Below are positions 49,910 through 56,645 of a stretch of DNA of 56,645 nucleotides, piece after piece. Location: NCBI GenBank assembly GCA_017408915.1, contig JAFQTS010000073.1, forward strand, positions 1 to 56,645, given 5' to 3'. Both the position numbers and the translations under genes were made by a program. The DNA is from Oscillospiraceae bacterium. GTDB taxonomy: Bacteria > Bacillota > Clostridia > Oscillospirales > Oscillospiraceae. The notes beneath the pieces are model-generated. The model did no database searches. It worked only from the letters and a program-made list of their open reading frames with translations, and had not been told where the DNA came from. Each line of letters opens with the position of its first letter. Position 1 is the first letter of the stretch.

Positions 49910-50134
49910 CTGCGGAAAAGCCAGGATGGTTGCGACATCCTGTTGCGGTTCCCGAAAAAATCTTCGGGCTCACGCTTAACCTCGATTTTTTCGACCGCTG
50001 CCACTCGCCCCACGCGAGGCTGTATCTCTCCCCCTTTGCATGGGGAGAGCGCGAGAGGGGAGGGTATGCCCCTCTCGCTTTTAATCTTCTCCACCAAAAT
50101 AAAAGACCGCCCCATGGGCGGCCTTTTATTTTGG
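49910..50134 (+). repeat. Cluster of hairpins, possible intergenic repeat element
   Basis: No gene is seen. Hairpins follow one another: CTCTCCCC/GGGGAGAG (50026-50049), GCGAGAGGGG/CCCCTCTCGC plus T4 (50051-50082), and a 19-bp-arm palindrome CCAAAATAAAAG...CTTTTATTTTGG (50094-50134). The density of inverted repeats suggests an intergenic repeat or a small mobile remnant. The second and third can also stop transcription. Confidence 0.5.
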
Positions 50135-50142
50135 CAACCTAG

Positions 50143-50244
50143 GCAAAGCTGTTCTTACAGCACCATGAAAAGACCTGCGACCACCCCAATGAACAGGATC
50201 TTGAGGCGCTTCGTGACTTTGTCTGGAAGCAGCTTGAGATATAA
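50143..50244 (+). pseudogene. C-terminal coding remnant
   Basis: A frame without start codon, opened after a TAG at 50140, reads AKLFLQHHEKTCDHPNEQDL and ends EALRDFVWKQLEI before TAA 50242-50244. The composition is clearly protein-like and helical at the end, unlike the flanking repeat. It is probably the last 30 or so codons of a deleted gene. Family not recognised. Confidence 0.4.
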
Positions 50245-50252
50245 CCGTAAAC

Positions 50253-50309
50253 AAAGAAACAGCACAAAGGCAGGCGGAAATTTTTCGCCTGCTTTTGTGC
50301 TGTTTCTTT
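50253..50309 (+). terminator. Long hairpin fused to response-regulator box C
   Basis: Two 24-bp arms (50253-50276 and 50286-50309) pair with one imperfect position around a 9-nt loop and end in a TTTCTTTT tail. The tail contains the first half-site of box C. Confidence 0.8.
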
Positions 50310-50334
50310 TCAGTTTAGAATCAGACTCTATAGT
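50302..50334 (+). promoter_or_regulatory. Response-regulator box C (ftsH)
   Basis: GTTTCT (50302) and GTTTAG (50313) lie 11 bp apart; 10 bp on comes TATAGT (50329-50334). It precedes ftsH by about 30 bp. Confidence 0.72.
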
Positions 50335-50365
50335 GAGGGTATCAAGTGAGGAAAGGTGAGCAATA

Positions 50366-52183
50366 ATGAACGAAGTAAAGAAACCGCAAAAGCCGATATT
50401 TTATTTTTATGGTATTGTGCTTGTGATTATTATTCTGTTTAACACTTTGGCCATGCCCATGCTGGCTCAAATGCAGGTCAAGGAAGTGGACTATGGTACA
50501 TTCATGACCATGACAGAAAATAAAGAGATCGGCAGAGTGGATGTTCAGGACAACCAAATCGTATTTACCGATTTAGAGGATGAGCAGATTTACAAAACCG
50601 GAGTCATGGACGATCCCGGTCTGGTAGATCGCCTCCATAACTCTGGAGCAACATTCTCCAAGGAAATTGTAAATGAAATGTCTCCGCTGCTCAGTATCCT
50701 GCTGACATGGATCCTGCCAATGCTGATCTTCTTCGGCATTGGTCAGTTCATGTCCAAAAAAATGATGGACAAAGCCGGTGGTGGCAGCAGCTCCATGATG
50801 TTCAACATGGGTAAGAGCAACGCCAAGGTCTATGTCAAATCCTCTGACGGTATCAGTTTTGCTGACGTGGAGGGCGTAGACGAGGCGGAAGAAAGTCTTG
50901 CGGAAATCGTGGACTATCTTCATGACCCCAGCAAGTATAAGGAGATTGGCGCGACCATGCCCAAGGGCGTGCTTTTGGTGGGCCCTCCCGGTACAGGTAA
51001 AACTATGCTGGCAAAGGCTGTGGCAGGCGAGGCCAACGTGCCCTTCTTCTCCATCTCCGGTTCTGAATTTGTGGAGATGTTTGTAGGTATGGGTGCTTCC
51101 AAAGTGCGTGACCTGTTCAAGCAGGCCAAAGAAAAAGCTCCCTGCATCGTGTTTATCGATGAGATCGATGCCATTGGTCAGAAACGAAACAGTGGTCATA
51201 TGGGTGGCAACGACGAGCGCGAGCAGACTCTGAATCAGCTGCTGACGGAAATGGACGGCTTTGAAGGCAACTCCGGCGTTATGATCCTGGCTGCTACCAA
51301 TCGCCCCGAGTCCCTCGATCCGGCGCTGACCCGCCCCGGTCGCTTTGACCGCCGCGTTCCTGTGGAACTACCCGATCTGAATGGACGCGAGAAGATCCTC
51401 AAGGTCCATGCCAAGAAGGTCAAGATCGCCGAGGATGTTGATTTCAAACAGGTGGCGAGAATGGCCTCCGGTGCCTCCGGCGCGGAACTGGCCAACATCA
51501 TCAATGAAGCGGCTCTGCGCGCGGTTCGTGACGGCAGAAAATTTGCTACTCAGGCGGATCTGGAAGAGTCCATTGAGGTGGTTATCGCCGGTTATCAGAA
51601 GAAAAATGCCATTCTCACCGATAAAGAAAAGCGCATTGTGGCCTATCATGAGATTGGTCATGCGCTGGTTGCTGCCAAGCAGAGCAATTCCGCTCCCGTG
51701 CAAAAGATCACCATTATTCCCCGTACTTCCGGCGCTCTGGGCTACACCATGCAGGTGGATGAGGGCAACCACTACCTAATGAGCAAGGAAGAAATCGAGA
51801 ACAAGATTGCCACCTACACCGGCGGTCGCGCCGCAGAGGAGATCGCCTTTGGCTCTGTTACCACCGGCGCATCCAACGATATTGAGCAGGCTACCAAGCT
51901 GGCCCGCGCTATGATCGCCCGCTACGGTATGAGTAAGGAATTTGACATGGTGGCCATGGAGACTGTCACAAACCAGTATCTGGGTGGTGATGCCTCTCTG
52001 GCCTGCAGCGCTGAGACCCAAACCAAGATCGACGAACTTGTGGTGGAACTGGTGAAAAAGCAGCATGACAAGGCGGCGCAAATTCTGATGGAAAACCGCG
52101 ACAAACTGGATGAGCTTTCTCAGTATCTGTATGATCATGAGACGATCACCGGTGAGGAGTTCATGGAGATCCTCAATAAATAA
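50366..52183 (+). CDS. ftsH: ATP-dependent zinc metalloprotease FtsH
   Basis: A 605-aa membrane protease with two N-terminal membrane segments flanking a periplasm-side domain of about 80 residues, AAA+ ATPase ([18 protein letters not shown], second region of homology [20 protein letters not shown]) and the zinc protease motif HEIGH (428-432; HEAGH is more common). It degrades misassembled membrane proteins and short-lived regulators. It is transcribed from a promoter with the response-regulator box, so it is probably an envelope-stress-induced, perhaps second, copy. An alpha/beta hydrolase gene follows. The start has AAAGGTGAG upstream. Confidence 0.94.
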   Translation: MNEVKKPQKPIFYFYGIVLVIIILFNTLAMPMLAQMQVKEVDYGTFMTMTENKEIGRVDVQDNQIVFTDLEDEQIYKTGVMDDPGLVDRLHNSGATFSKEIVNEMSPLLSILLTWILPMLIFFGIGQFMSKKMMDKAGGGSSSMMFNMGKSNAKVYVKSSDGISFADVEGVDEAEESLAEIVDYLHDPSKYKEIGATMPKGVLLVGPPGTGKTMLAKAVAGEANVPFFSISGSEFVEMFVGMGASKVRDLFKQAKEKAPCIVFIDEIDAIGQKRNSGHMGGNDEREQTLNQLLTEMDGFEGNSGVMILAATNRPESLDPALTRPGRFDRRVPVELPDLNGREKILKVHAKKVKIAEDVDFKQVARMASGASGAELANIINEAALRAVRDGRKFATQADLEESIEVVIAGYQKKNAILTDKEKRIVAYHEIGHALVAAKQSNSAPVQKITIIPRTSGALGYTMQVDEGNHYLMSKEEIENKIATYTGGRAAEEIAFGSVTTGASNDIEQATKLARAMIARYGMSKEFDMVAMETVTNQYLGGDASLACSAETQTKIDELVVELVKKQHDKAAQILMENRDKLDELSQYLYDHETITGEEFMEILNK

Positions 52184-52236
52184 GGTCGCTTGTCATATAT
52201 CAGCATAGACTTTGGTATTTAGAAAGGGTGAAGACG

Positions 52237-53214
52237 ATGAAAAAAAGAACGAAGACACTATTGATCGGTACAGGTGCTGTCGCCCTTGGAATGACTGCCG
52301 TTGGCGCACTTTCTTATACCCTGACCAATTATCTGGTGAAGATCGCCATGGATCGCGAGCCGCCGAAAGTCAAAAATATGGACAAAGCCAAGGAGCAGCT
52401 TCGTGGCTTTGAGGATGTGGATTTTTTCTACGCCAATTTGGAGAAGAACAGTGAAAAGTTGAGAAACTGCGGTTGTGAGATGGTCTCCATCCGCGGCTAC
52501 GATGGTGAGCGGCTGGTGGGACACTGGTATCCCTGTGAAAATGCTCAGCGCATTATCATCGCTATGCATGGCTGGCGCTCTTCATGGGCGAAGGATTTTG
52601 GAACGATTTCTGAGTTTTGGCACAGCAAAAGCTGCAGCGTCCTCTACGCAGAGCAGCGTGGACAGAACAACAGCGGTGGCGAGTACATGGGGTTTGGTCT
52701 GCTGGAGCGCTATGATTGCCAAAGCTGGGCCCAATGGGTAGATAAACGCAACGAAGCTGCGCTGCCCATCTATCTGGCAGGCGCATCCTTAGGTGCAACA
52801 ACGGTTTTGATGACCGCAGGTCTTGACTTGCCGGAAAATGTTCACGGCGTGATCGCTGACTGCGGCTTTACCTCTCCTCACGAGATATGGAAGCATGTTG
52901 TGCAGAATAATCTTCATCTCTCCTACGGTGTGATCGGAAAACTGGCCAGCGACATCTGCAGGAAGAAGATACAAATGGGCACAAAGGAGTATTCCACCGT
53001 CGATGCCATGAAAAACAGCTCACTTCCCGTGCTGTTCATCCACGGAAGTGACGACCACTTCGTTCCTGTGGAGATGACATACGAAAACTATGAAGCCTGC
53101 ACCGCCCCCAAACGGCTGTTGATCGTCCCTGGTGCGGATCACGGGATGAGCTACGCCACGGATACCAAAGCTTATCAAACGGCACTGAAGGATTTTTGGA
53201 ACGACTTCGATTGA
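52237..53214 (+). CDS. Alpha/beta hydrolase, membrane-anchored
   Basis: A 325-aa hydrolase with an N-terminal membrane anchor or signal (residues 5-27), the nucleophile elbow AGASLGATT, acid in HGSDDHFVP and catalytic His in PGADHGMSY. This type resembles the YqkD/BAAT-like serine hydrolases of Bacilli, which face outward and act on esters or lipids. ATG 52237 has AAAGGGTGA upstream; a GTG nine bases earlier is less likely. It follows ftsH by 53 bp with no promoter between, so it is in the same operon and regulon. Confidence 0.88.
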   Translation: MKKRTKTLLIGTGAVALGMTAVGALSYTLTNYLVKIAMDREPPKVKNMDKAKEQLRGFEDVDFFYANLEKNSEKLRNCGCEMVSIRGYDGERLVGHWYPCENAQRIIIAMHGWRSSWAKDFGTISEFWHSKSCSVLYAEQRGQNNSGGEYMGFGLLERYDCQSWAQWVDKRNEAALPIYLAGASLGATTVLMTAGLDLPENVHGVIADCGFTSPHEIWKHVVQNNLHLSYGVIGKLASDICRKKIQMGTKEYSTVDAMKNSSLPVLFIHGSDDHFVPVEMTYENYEACTAPKRLLIVPGADHGMSYATDTKAYQTALKDFWNDFD

Positions 53215-53221
53215 TGAAAAG

Positions 53222-53248
53222 ACAAGCCGGAGCGCCGCTCCGGCTTGT
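53222..53248 (+). terminator. Terminator fused to response-regulator box D
   Basis: ACAAGCCGGAGC (53222-53233) pairs with GCTCCGGCTTGT (53237-53248); the T-rich tail GTTTCGTTTC is itself the first half of box D. Confidence 0.82.
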
Positions 53249-53279
53249 TTCGTTTCAGTTTAGATTACGAGGGTATAGT
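53247..53279 (+). promoter_or_regulatory. Response-regulator box D (acyl ligase operon)
   Basis: GTTTCG (53247) and GTTTAG (53258), 10 bp, TATAGT (53274-53279), 55 bp before the CAT-like gene. Confidence 0.72.
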
Positions 53280-53333
53280 TTTGCTGTAAAAAGCAATGCC
53301 CTGCAATTATATGCATGAAGGAGAGAGAACCTC

Positions 53334-54197
53334 ATGGGTAAAAAATTTGGAGACAGAAAAGACGGCGTGCGGCTGAAGAAAATCAGCTCCATGCACGCCA
53401 TTATGCCGCTGATGTACCCCAATCGCTGCGATAACGAGGCCTTTATCAGCGAGCGCATTGATCTTACCAATGTCAACGCCTATCTGGAGAAGAAAAACGC
53501 GGCAAATCCCGACTATGAATATAATCTTTTTCAGGTTCTGGTCACCGCCGTGCTGAAAGTCATCACACTGCGGCCCAAGATGAACCGCTTTATTGCCAAT
53601 CAGACCATGTATCAGCGCAACGAGGTCACAGCGGCCTTTACAGTGAAGAAGGTGTTTTCAGACAACGGTGCCGAGGCGCTGGCGCAGATCCATGCCAAGG
53701 ACAGCGATACCATCGACACCATCCACGATGCCATCTATCAGCAGGTGTCCTTTTGCCGCAGCGAGGAGAAAGACCCCTCCACCGCCAGCATGGATGTGGT
53801 ACAGAAGCTGCCTGTTGTCCTTTTGAAGATGGCAGGTGCCGCCGCCCGCTTCCTCGATCGCCACGGTTGGATGCCCAAGGGTGTCATCGCCACCGACCCC
53901 TTCTACTGTTCTGCCGTCCTCTCCAATCTTGGCTCTATCAAACTTCGGGCGGGCTACCACCATCTGACCAACTGGGGTACCTGCTCGCTGTTCTGCACCA
54001 TCGGTGAGATCAAGAAGCGCCCCTTCTATGACGATGAGGGGAAAGTGGAGATGCGTGAGAGTGTCGACCTCGGCCTCACCATCGATGAACGCATTGCGGA
54101 CGGATATTACTACTCCCGAACCGTCCAGCTGCTGCGTAAACTTTTAGAAAACCCTGAATTACTGGAAAAACCCTTAAGTGAAAAGGTGGATGACTGA
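53334..54197 (+). CDS. CAT/E2-like acyltransferase-fold protein lacking catalytic His
   Basis: A 287-aa protein with the chloramphenicol acetyltransferase / 2-oxoacid dehydrogenase E2 catalytic fold. The second half of the fold ends in LGLTIDERIADGYYY. In active enzymes this is H-R-x-x-D-G; here His is replaced by Glu252, while Asp256 and Gly257 are kept. It has no lipoyl domain. So it may not be a classical acyltransferase, and a binding or regulatory role is possible. It overlaps nothing, and the acyl-CoA ligase starts 2 bp after its stop. Start ATG 53334 has GGAG upstream. Confidence 0.8.
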   Translation: MGKKFGDRKDGVRLKKISSMHAIMPLMYPNRCDNEAFISERIDLTNVNAYLEKKNAANPDYEYNLFQVLVTAVLKVITLRPKMNRFIANQTMYQRNEVTAAFTVKKVFSDNGAEALAQIHAKDSDTIDTIHDAIYQQVSFCRSEEKDPSTASMDVVQKLPVVLLKMAGAAARFLDRHGWMPKGVIATDPFYCSAVLSNLGSIKLRAGYHHLTNWGTCSLFCTIGEIKKRPFYDDEGKVEMRESVDLGLTIDERIADGYYYSRTVQLLRKLLENPELLEKPLSEKVDD

Positions 54198-54198
54198 C

Positions 54199-55920
54199 AT
54201 GAGTGAAATTGCCGCAAAAACGCCCTGGAAGGGCAATATGGGCGATGTACCCATGCACATTGACTATTTTGAAGGCTCCATGTTTGAAATGGTGGAGCAG
54301 ATCGCAAAGAAGTATCCCGACCAGGTGGCCTTTGACTTTATGGGCAAGTCTACGACCTACCGCAAGCTGGTGCAGGAGATAGAGACTTGCGCCAAGGCAC
54401 TGAAAACCATCGGCATCCGCGAGGGAGACCGTGTGACCATCGCCATGCCCAATTGCCCTCAGGCCATCTATATGTTCTATGCAGTGAATCTGGTGGGCGG
54501 CATCGCCAACATGATCCACCCGCTGTCTGCAGAAAAGGAGATCGAGTTTTACCTCAACGAGTCGGAGAGTGTCACCGCCATCACACTGGATCAGTTCTAC
54601 CACAAGTTTGAACGGGTGCGCCAGAACACCAAGGTGGTCAATCTCATCATTGCCAGTGTCAAGGATGCTTTGAGTAAGCCCATCAAGGCGGGCTATATGC
54701 TGACTCAGGGACGAAAGATCGAGAAGATCCCCGAGGATGCTCCTGTCATCCGCTGGGCGGAGTTTATGAAGCTCAGCAACTACTGCTTCTATCGTTATAA
54801 GGTGCAGTGCAAATCCGATGATCCTGCTGTGATCCTTTATTCCGGCGGCACAACAGGCACCACCAAGGGCATCGTGCTGACCAATAAGAACTTCAATGCT
54901 CTCAGCCAGCAGGTGGTGGCAGCCAACCCCATGTTTCGACCCGGTGATAAGATGCTGGCGGCCATGCCTCTGTTCCATGGCTTTGGACTTGGCGTCTGCA
55001 TCCACACTATGCTCACCCAGGGAGGCAGATGTATCCTTGTGCCCCGCTTCACACCCGAGAGCTATGCCAAGCAGATCACCAAGTATCAATGTAATTTTAT
55101 CGCCGGTGTTCCCACATTGTACGAGGCACTGCTGCGTTTGAAGTGTATGGACGGCGCGAATCTCAGCTGTCTGAAGGGCGTTTTCTCCGGCGGCGACTCC
55201 CTGTCTATCGAGCTGAAGAAAAAGTTTGACAAGTTCCTCTACGATCATAAGGCCACCATTCAAGTCCGCGAGGGCTATGGAACGACCGAAACCGTCACTG
55301 CCTGCTGTCTGACGCCGAGTCATATGTACAAGGAAGGCAGTATCGGCCTGCCCTTTTCCGATACCTACATTAAGATCGTCGAGCCCGGTACGGACAGGGA
55401 GCTGCCCTATGGTGAAGAGGGCGAGATCCTGCTGGCAGGTCCCACGGTTATGAAGGAATACATGAACCACCCGGATGAAACCGCGCAGACCCTTCGCACC
55501 CATGCCGATGGCTTGACCTGGGTCTACACCGGTGACCTTGGCACCATGGACGAACAGGGTTTTGTCTATTTCAAAGGTCGCGCCAAGCGCATGATCATTA
55601 CCTCCGGCTACAATGTGTATCCCGGTCAGCTGGAAAATATTCTGGATGCCCACGAGTACGTGCAGATGAGCTGCGTTATCGGTGTTCCTGATCCATATAA
55701 GATGCAGAAGGTAAAGGCCTTTGTAAAGCTGAGTGCAGGCGTGGAGCCCACCGAGGAAACAAAAAAAACCATCATGGATCACTGTCAGAAGCATGTGGCG
55801 AAATATGCCATGCCTTATGATATCGAGTTCAAGGATGATATGCCTAAGACGCTGGTGGGAAAGGTAGCCTATCGCAAACTGGAAGAGGAAGAACTAAAAA
55901 AGCACCAGGCGGTGCAGTAA
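54199..55920 (+). CDS. AMP-forming acyl-CoA ligase
   Basis: A 573-aa ANL-superfamily ligase: AMP-binding loop LYSGGTTGTTKGIVLTNKN, motif EGYGTTETVT, the hinge TGDLGTMDEQGFVYFKGRAK and the C-terminal lysine in PKTLVGKVAYRKL. It activates a fatty or other carboxylic acid with ATP and CoA. ATG 54199 lies 9 nt after AAAAGGTGG. In this operon, with a CAT-fold protein and a phosphatidyltransferase, medium- or long-chain fatty acids for lipid repair are likely, but an aromatic acid is possible. It is part of the box D regulon. Confidence 0.92.
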   Translation: MSEIAAKTPWKGNMGDVPMHIDYFEGSMFEMVEQIAKKYPDQVAFDFMGKSTTYRKLVQEIETCAKALKTIGIREGDRVTIAMPNCPQAIYMFYAVNLVGGIANMIHPLSAEKEIEFYLNESESVTAITLDQFYHKFERVRQNTKVVNLIIASVKDALSKPIKAGYMLTQGRKIEKIPEDAPVIRWAEFMKLSNYCFYRYKVQCKSDDPAVILYSGGTTGTTKGIVLTNKNFNALSQQVVAANPMFRPGDKMLAAMPLFHGFGLGVCIHTMLTQGGRCILVPRFTPESYAKQITKYQCNFIAGVPTLYEALLRLKCMDGANLSCLKGVFSGGDSLSIELKKKFDKFLYDHKATIQVREGYGTTETVTACCLTPSHMYKEGSIGLPFSDTYIKIVEPGTDRELPYGEEGEILLAGPTVMKEYMNHPDETAQTLRTHADGLTWVYTGDLGTMDEQGFVYFKGRAKRMIITSGYNVYPGQLENILDAHEYVQMSCVIGVPDPYKMQKVKAFVKLSAGVEPTEETKKTIMDHCQKHVAKYAMPYDIEFKDDMPKTLVGKVAYRKLEEEELKKHQAVQ

Positions 55921-55964
55921 TACCGCTTGGATAGCCGTAACCATTGATTTCAGGAGATATTACT

Positions 55965-56534
55965 GTGCACCGCCTATTAAAGAAAGAACAGATTTTGACC
56001 ATTCCCAATCTTCTCAGTCTTGTCCGTTTGGCAATGATCCCCGTCATTGTCTGGCTCTACTGTAAAAAAGAGGCCTACCTCGCCGCTGTGGCGATGATCG
56101 TGCTGTCGGGACTTACCGATATTGCCGATGGAATCATTGCCAGAAAATGCAATATGGTCTCCGATTTCGGAAAGATACTCGATCCTGTTGCGGACAAACT
56201 GACACAGGCGGCGCTGATCCTCTGCTTAGCCACCCGCTATCAGTTGATGATCCCCCTCATCATCGAGTTTGCCCTTCGTGAGGCGGCAATGCTGGCCATG
56301 GGTTATGCAGCCATCAAAAAGAAGGATACCATCAACAGCTCCCAGTGGTTTGGTAAGCTGACTACGGCGATGATGTACGCGGTGACATCACTGCTGATCC
56401 TGCTGCCCAATATCCCCTTGTGGTGCGCCAATGCTATGATCGTTTTCTGCGGTGTGACGATGCTGGTGTCCTTCGTTATGTACGCCTTGTTCTATAAGGG
56501 TTTCTTCTCCGGTAGGAAAGAAGCGCGTATATAA
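55965..56534 (+). CDS. CDP-alcohol phosphatidyltransferase (PgsA-like)
   Basis: A 189-aa membrane enzyme with GTG start at 55965 (AGGAG 8 nt upstream). Motif DIADGIIARKCNMVSDFGK followed by ILDPVADK matches the CDP-alcohol phosphotransferase signature D-x2-D-G-x2-A-R-x8-G-x3-D-x3-D. Four to six hydrophobic segments. It probably transfers a phosphatidyl group to glycerol-3-phosphate or a related alcohol. The gene follows the acyl ligase by 44 bp, so this operon joins fatty-acid activation and phospholipid synthesis. Confidence 0.9.
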   Translation: MHRLLKKEQILTIPNLLSLVRLAMIPVIVWLYCKKEAYLAAVAMIVLSGLTDIADGIIARKCNMVSDFGKILDPVADKLTQAALILCLATRYQLMIPLIIEFALREAAMLAMGYAAIKKKDTINSSQWFGKLTTAMMYAVTSLLILLPNIPLWCANAMIVFCGVTMLVSFVMYALFYKGFFSGRKEARI

Positions 56535-56544
56535 GGACACTTCT

Positions 56545-56645
56545 CTGCGCGGCCTTTTTCTGTCCCTCCTTACGTATACTGATGGCGAAAGGATGGGGAT
56601 CGTATGAAAGAAAGCATAGGGAATGCAAAAGTGCGGTAAGCCAAA
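56545..56645 (+). pseudogene. Second copy of pdaB-type promoter/start fused to hairpin repeat (cut by window end)
   Basis: The block CTGCGCGG..., TACGTATACTGATGGCGAAA and GGATGGGGATCGTATGAAA repeats the sequence at 8293-8357 with few changes. Its reading frame (ATG 56604) has only 11 codons, MKESIGNAKVR, and then a stop supplied by AAAGTGCGGTAAGCC of the hairpin repeat starting at 56628. The rest of the hairpin lies outside the window. It is a shorter derivative of the remnant at 8293-8606. Confidence 0.7.

Noticed and set aside
1..56645. CRISPR arrays, tRNA or rRNA genes, transposases, integrases, prophage genes
   Set aside because: None seen on either strand. Repeats found are hairpins and short modules only.

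Overview
The window looks like a chromosomal segment of a strictly anaerobic, endospore-forming Clostridia species, most likely an Oscillospiraceae gut-type bacterium related to Flavonifractor or Intestinimonas. This is inferred from strong AGGAGG-type ribosome binding sites, clostridial small proteins, a sporulation polysaccharide-deacetylase remnant, butyrate kinase, an [FeFe] hydrogenase and many flavin/Fe-S enzymes. No rRNA, tRNA, CRISPR array, transposase or phage gene was seen.

Region 1 (1-8.2 kb, mostly minus strand): secreted and lipoproteins, a metallophosphatase and three zinc-ribbon proteins. They end at two divergent LuxR-type regulator genes that share a palindrome-rich intergenic region. 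Next (8.2-8.6 kb) is a truncated pdaB-like gene flanked by two copies of a hairpin repeat. The same promoter/start/hairpin module recurs at the very end of the window.

Region 2 (8.7-33.7 kb) is a catabolic island, almost all on the minus strand. It holds a DAPG/phloretin-hydrolase-like C-C hydrolase and a small beta-rich protein. An operon follows that encodes an AttH/CrtC-like protein, two pairs of AprA-like flavoprotein plus AprB-like ferredoxin, and an [FeFe] hydrogenase whose N-terminal [2Fe-2S] cysteines are mostly lost. A PucR-type regulator comes next, then an SCP-x-like thiolase, an OB-fold/ACP fusion, a phosphotransacylase and butyrate kinase. The last operon encodes a DUF362 protein, a small protein, a crotonase carrying the catalytic constellation of 6-oxocamphor hydrolase, a thiolase, a 3-hydroxyacid dehydrogenase, a DUF849 beta-keto-acid cleavage enzyme and a CoA-transferase. 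A second PucR regulator and a metallo-beta-lactamase-fold hydrolase close the island. Three of the operon promoters share a TGTGCC half-site (seen from the plus strand) exactly 23 bp from the -10 box. My best reading is a co-regulated anaerobic pathway in which a polyphenol or acylphloroglucinol-like compound is cleaved, reduced to a cyclic 1,3-dione, opened hydrolytically, and converted through 3-oxo acids to acetyl-CoA and butyrate, with hydrogenase-linked redox balance. The genes are seen; the substrate is inferred.

Region 3 (33.8-44.6 kb and 50.3-56.5 kb): an envelope/lipid-stress-like regulon. It comprises a PAP2-family protein, an OmpR-type two-component system, a heterodimeric ABC exporter with a DUF5685/J-domain/Hsp70 cluster, FtsH with an alpha/beta hydrolase, and a CAT-like protein with an acyl-CoA ligase and a CDP-alcohol phosphatidyltransferase. 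Six promoters carry the same direct repeat (two GTTT half-sites 11 bp apart, then 10 bp, then the -10 box). In three of them the 3' arm of a terminator hairpin runs straight into the operator.

Region 4 (44.6-49.9 kb) is a separate TetR-controlled operon: an Old-Yellow-Enzyme/dienoyl-CoA-reductase-type flavoenzyme, a second DAPG-hydrolase paralog and a fumarate-reductase-like flavoprotein. A large palindrome that appears to contain symmetrical divergent promoters lies upstream. This operon may feed the same polyphenol metabolism.
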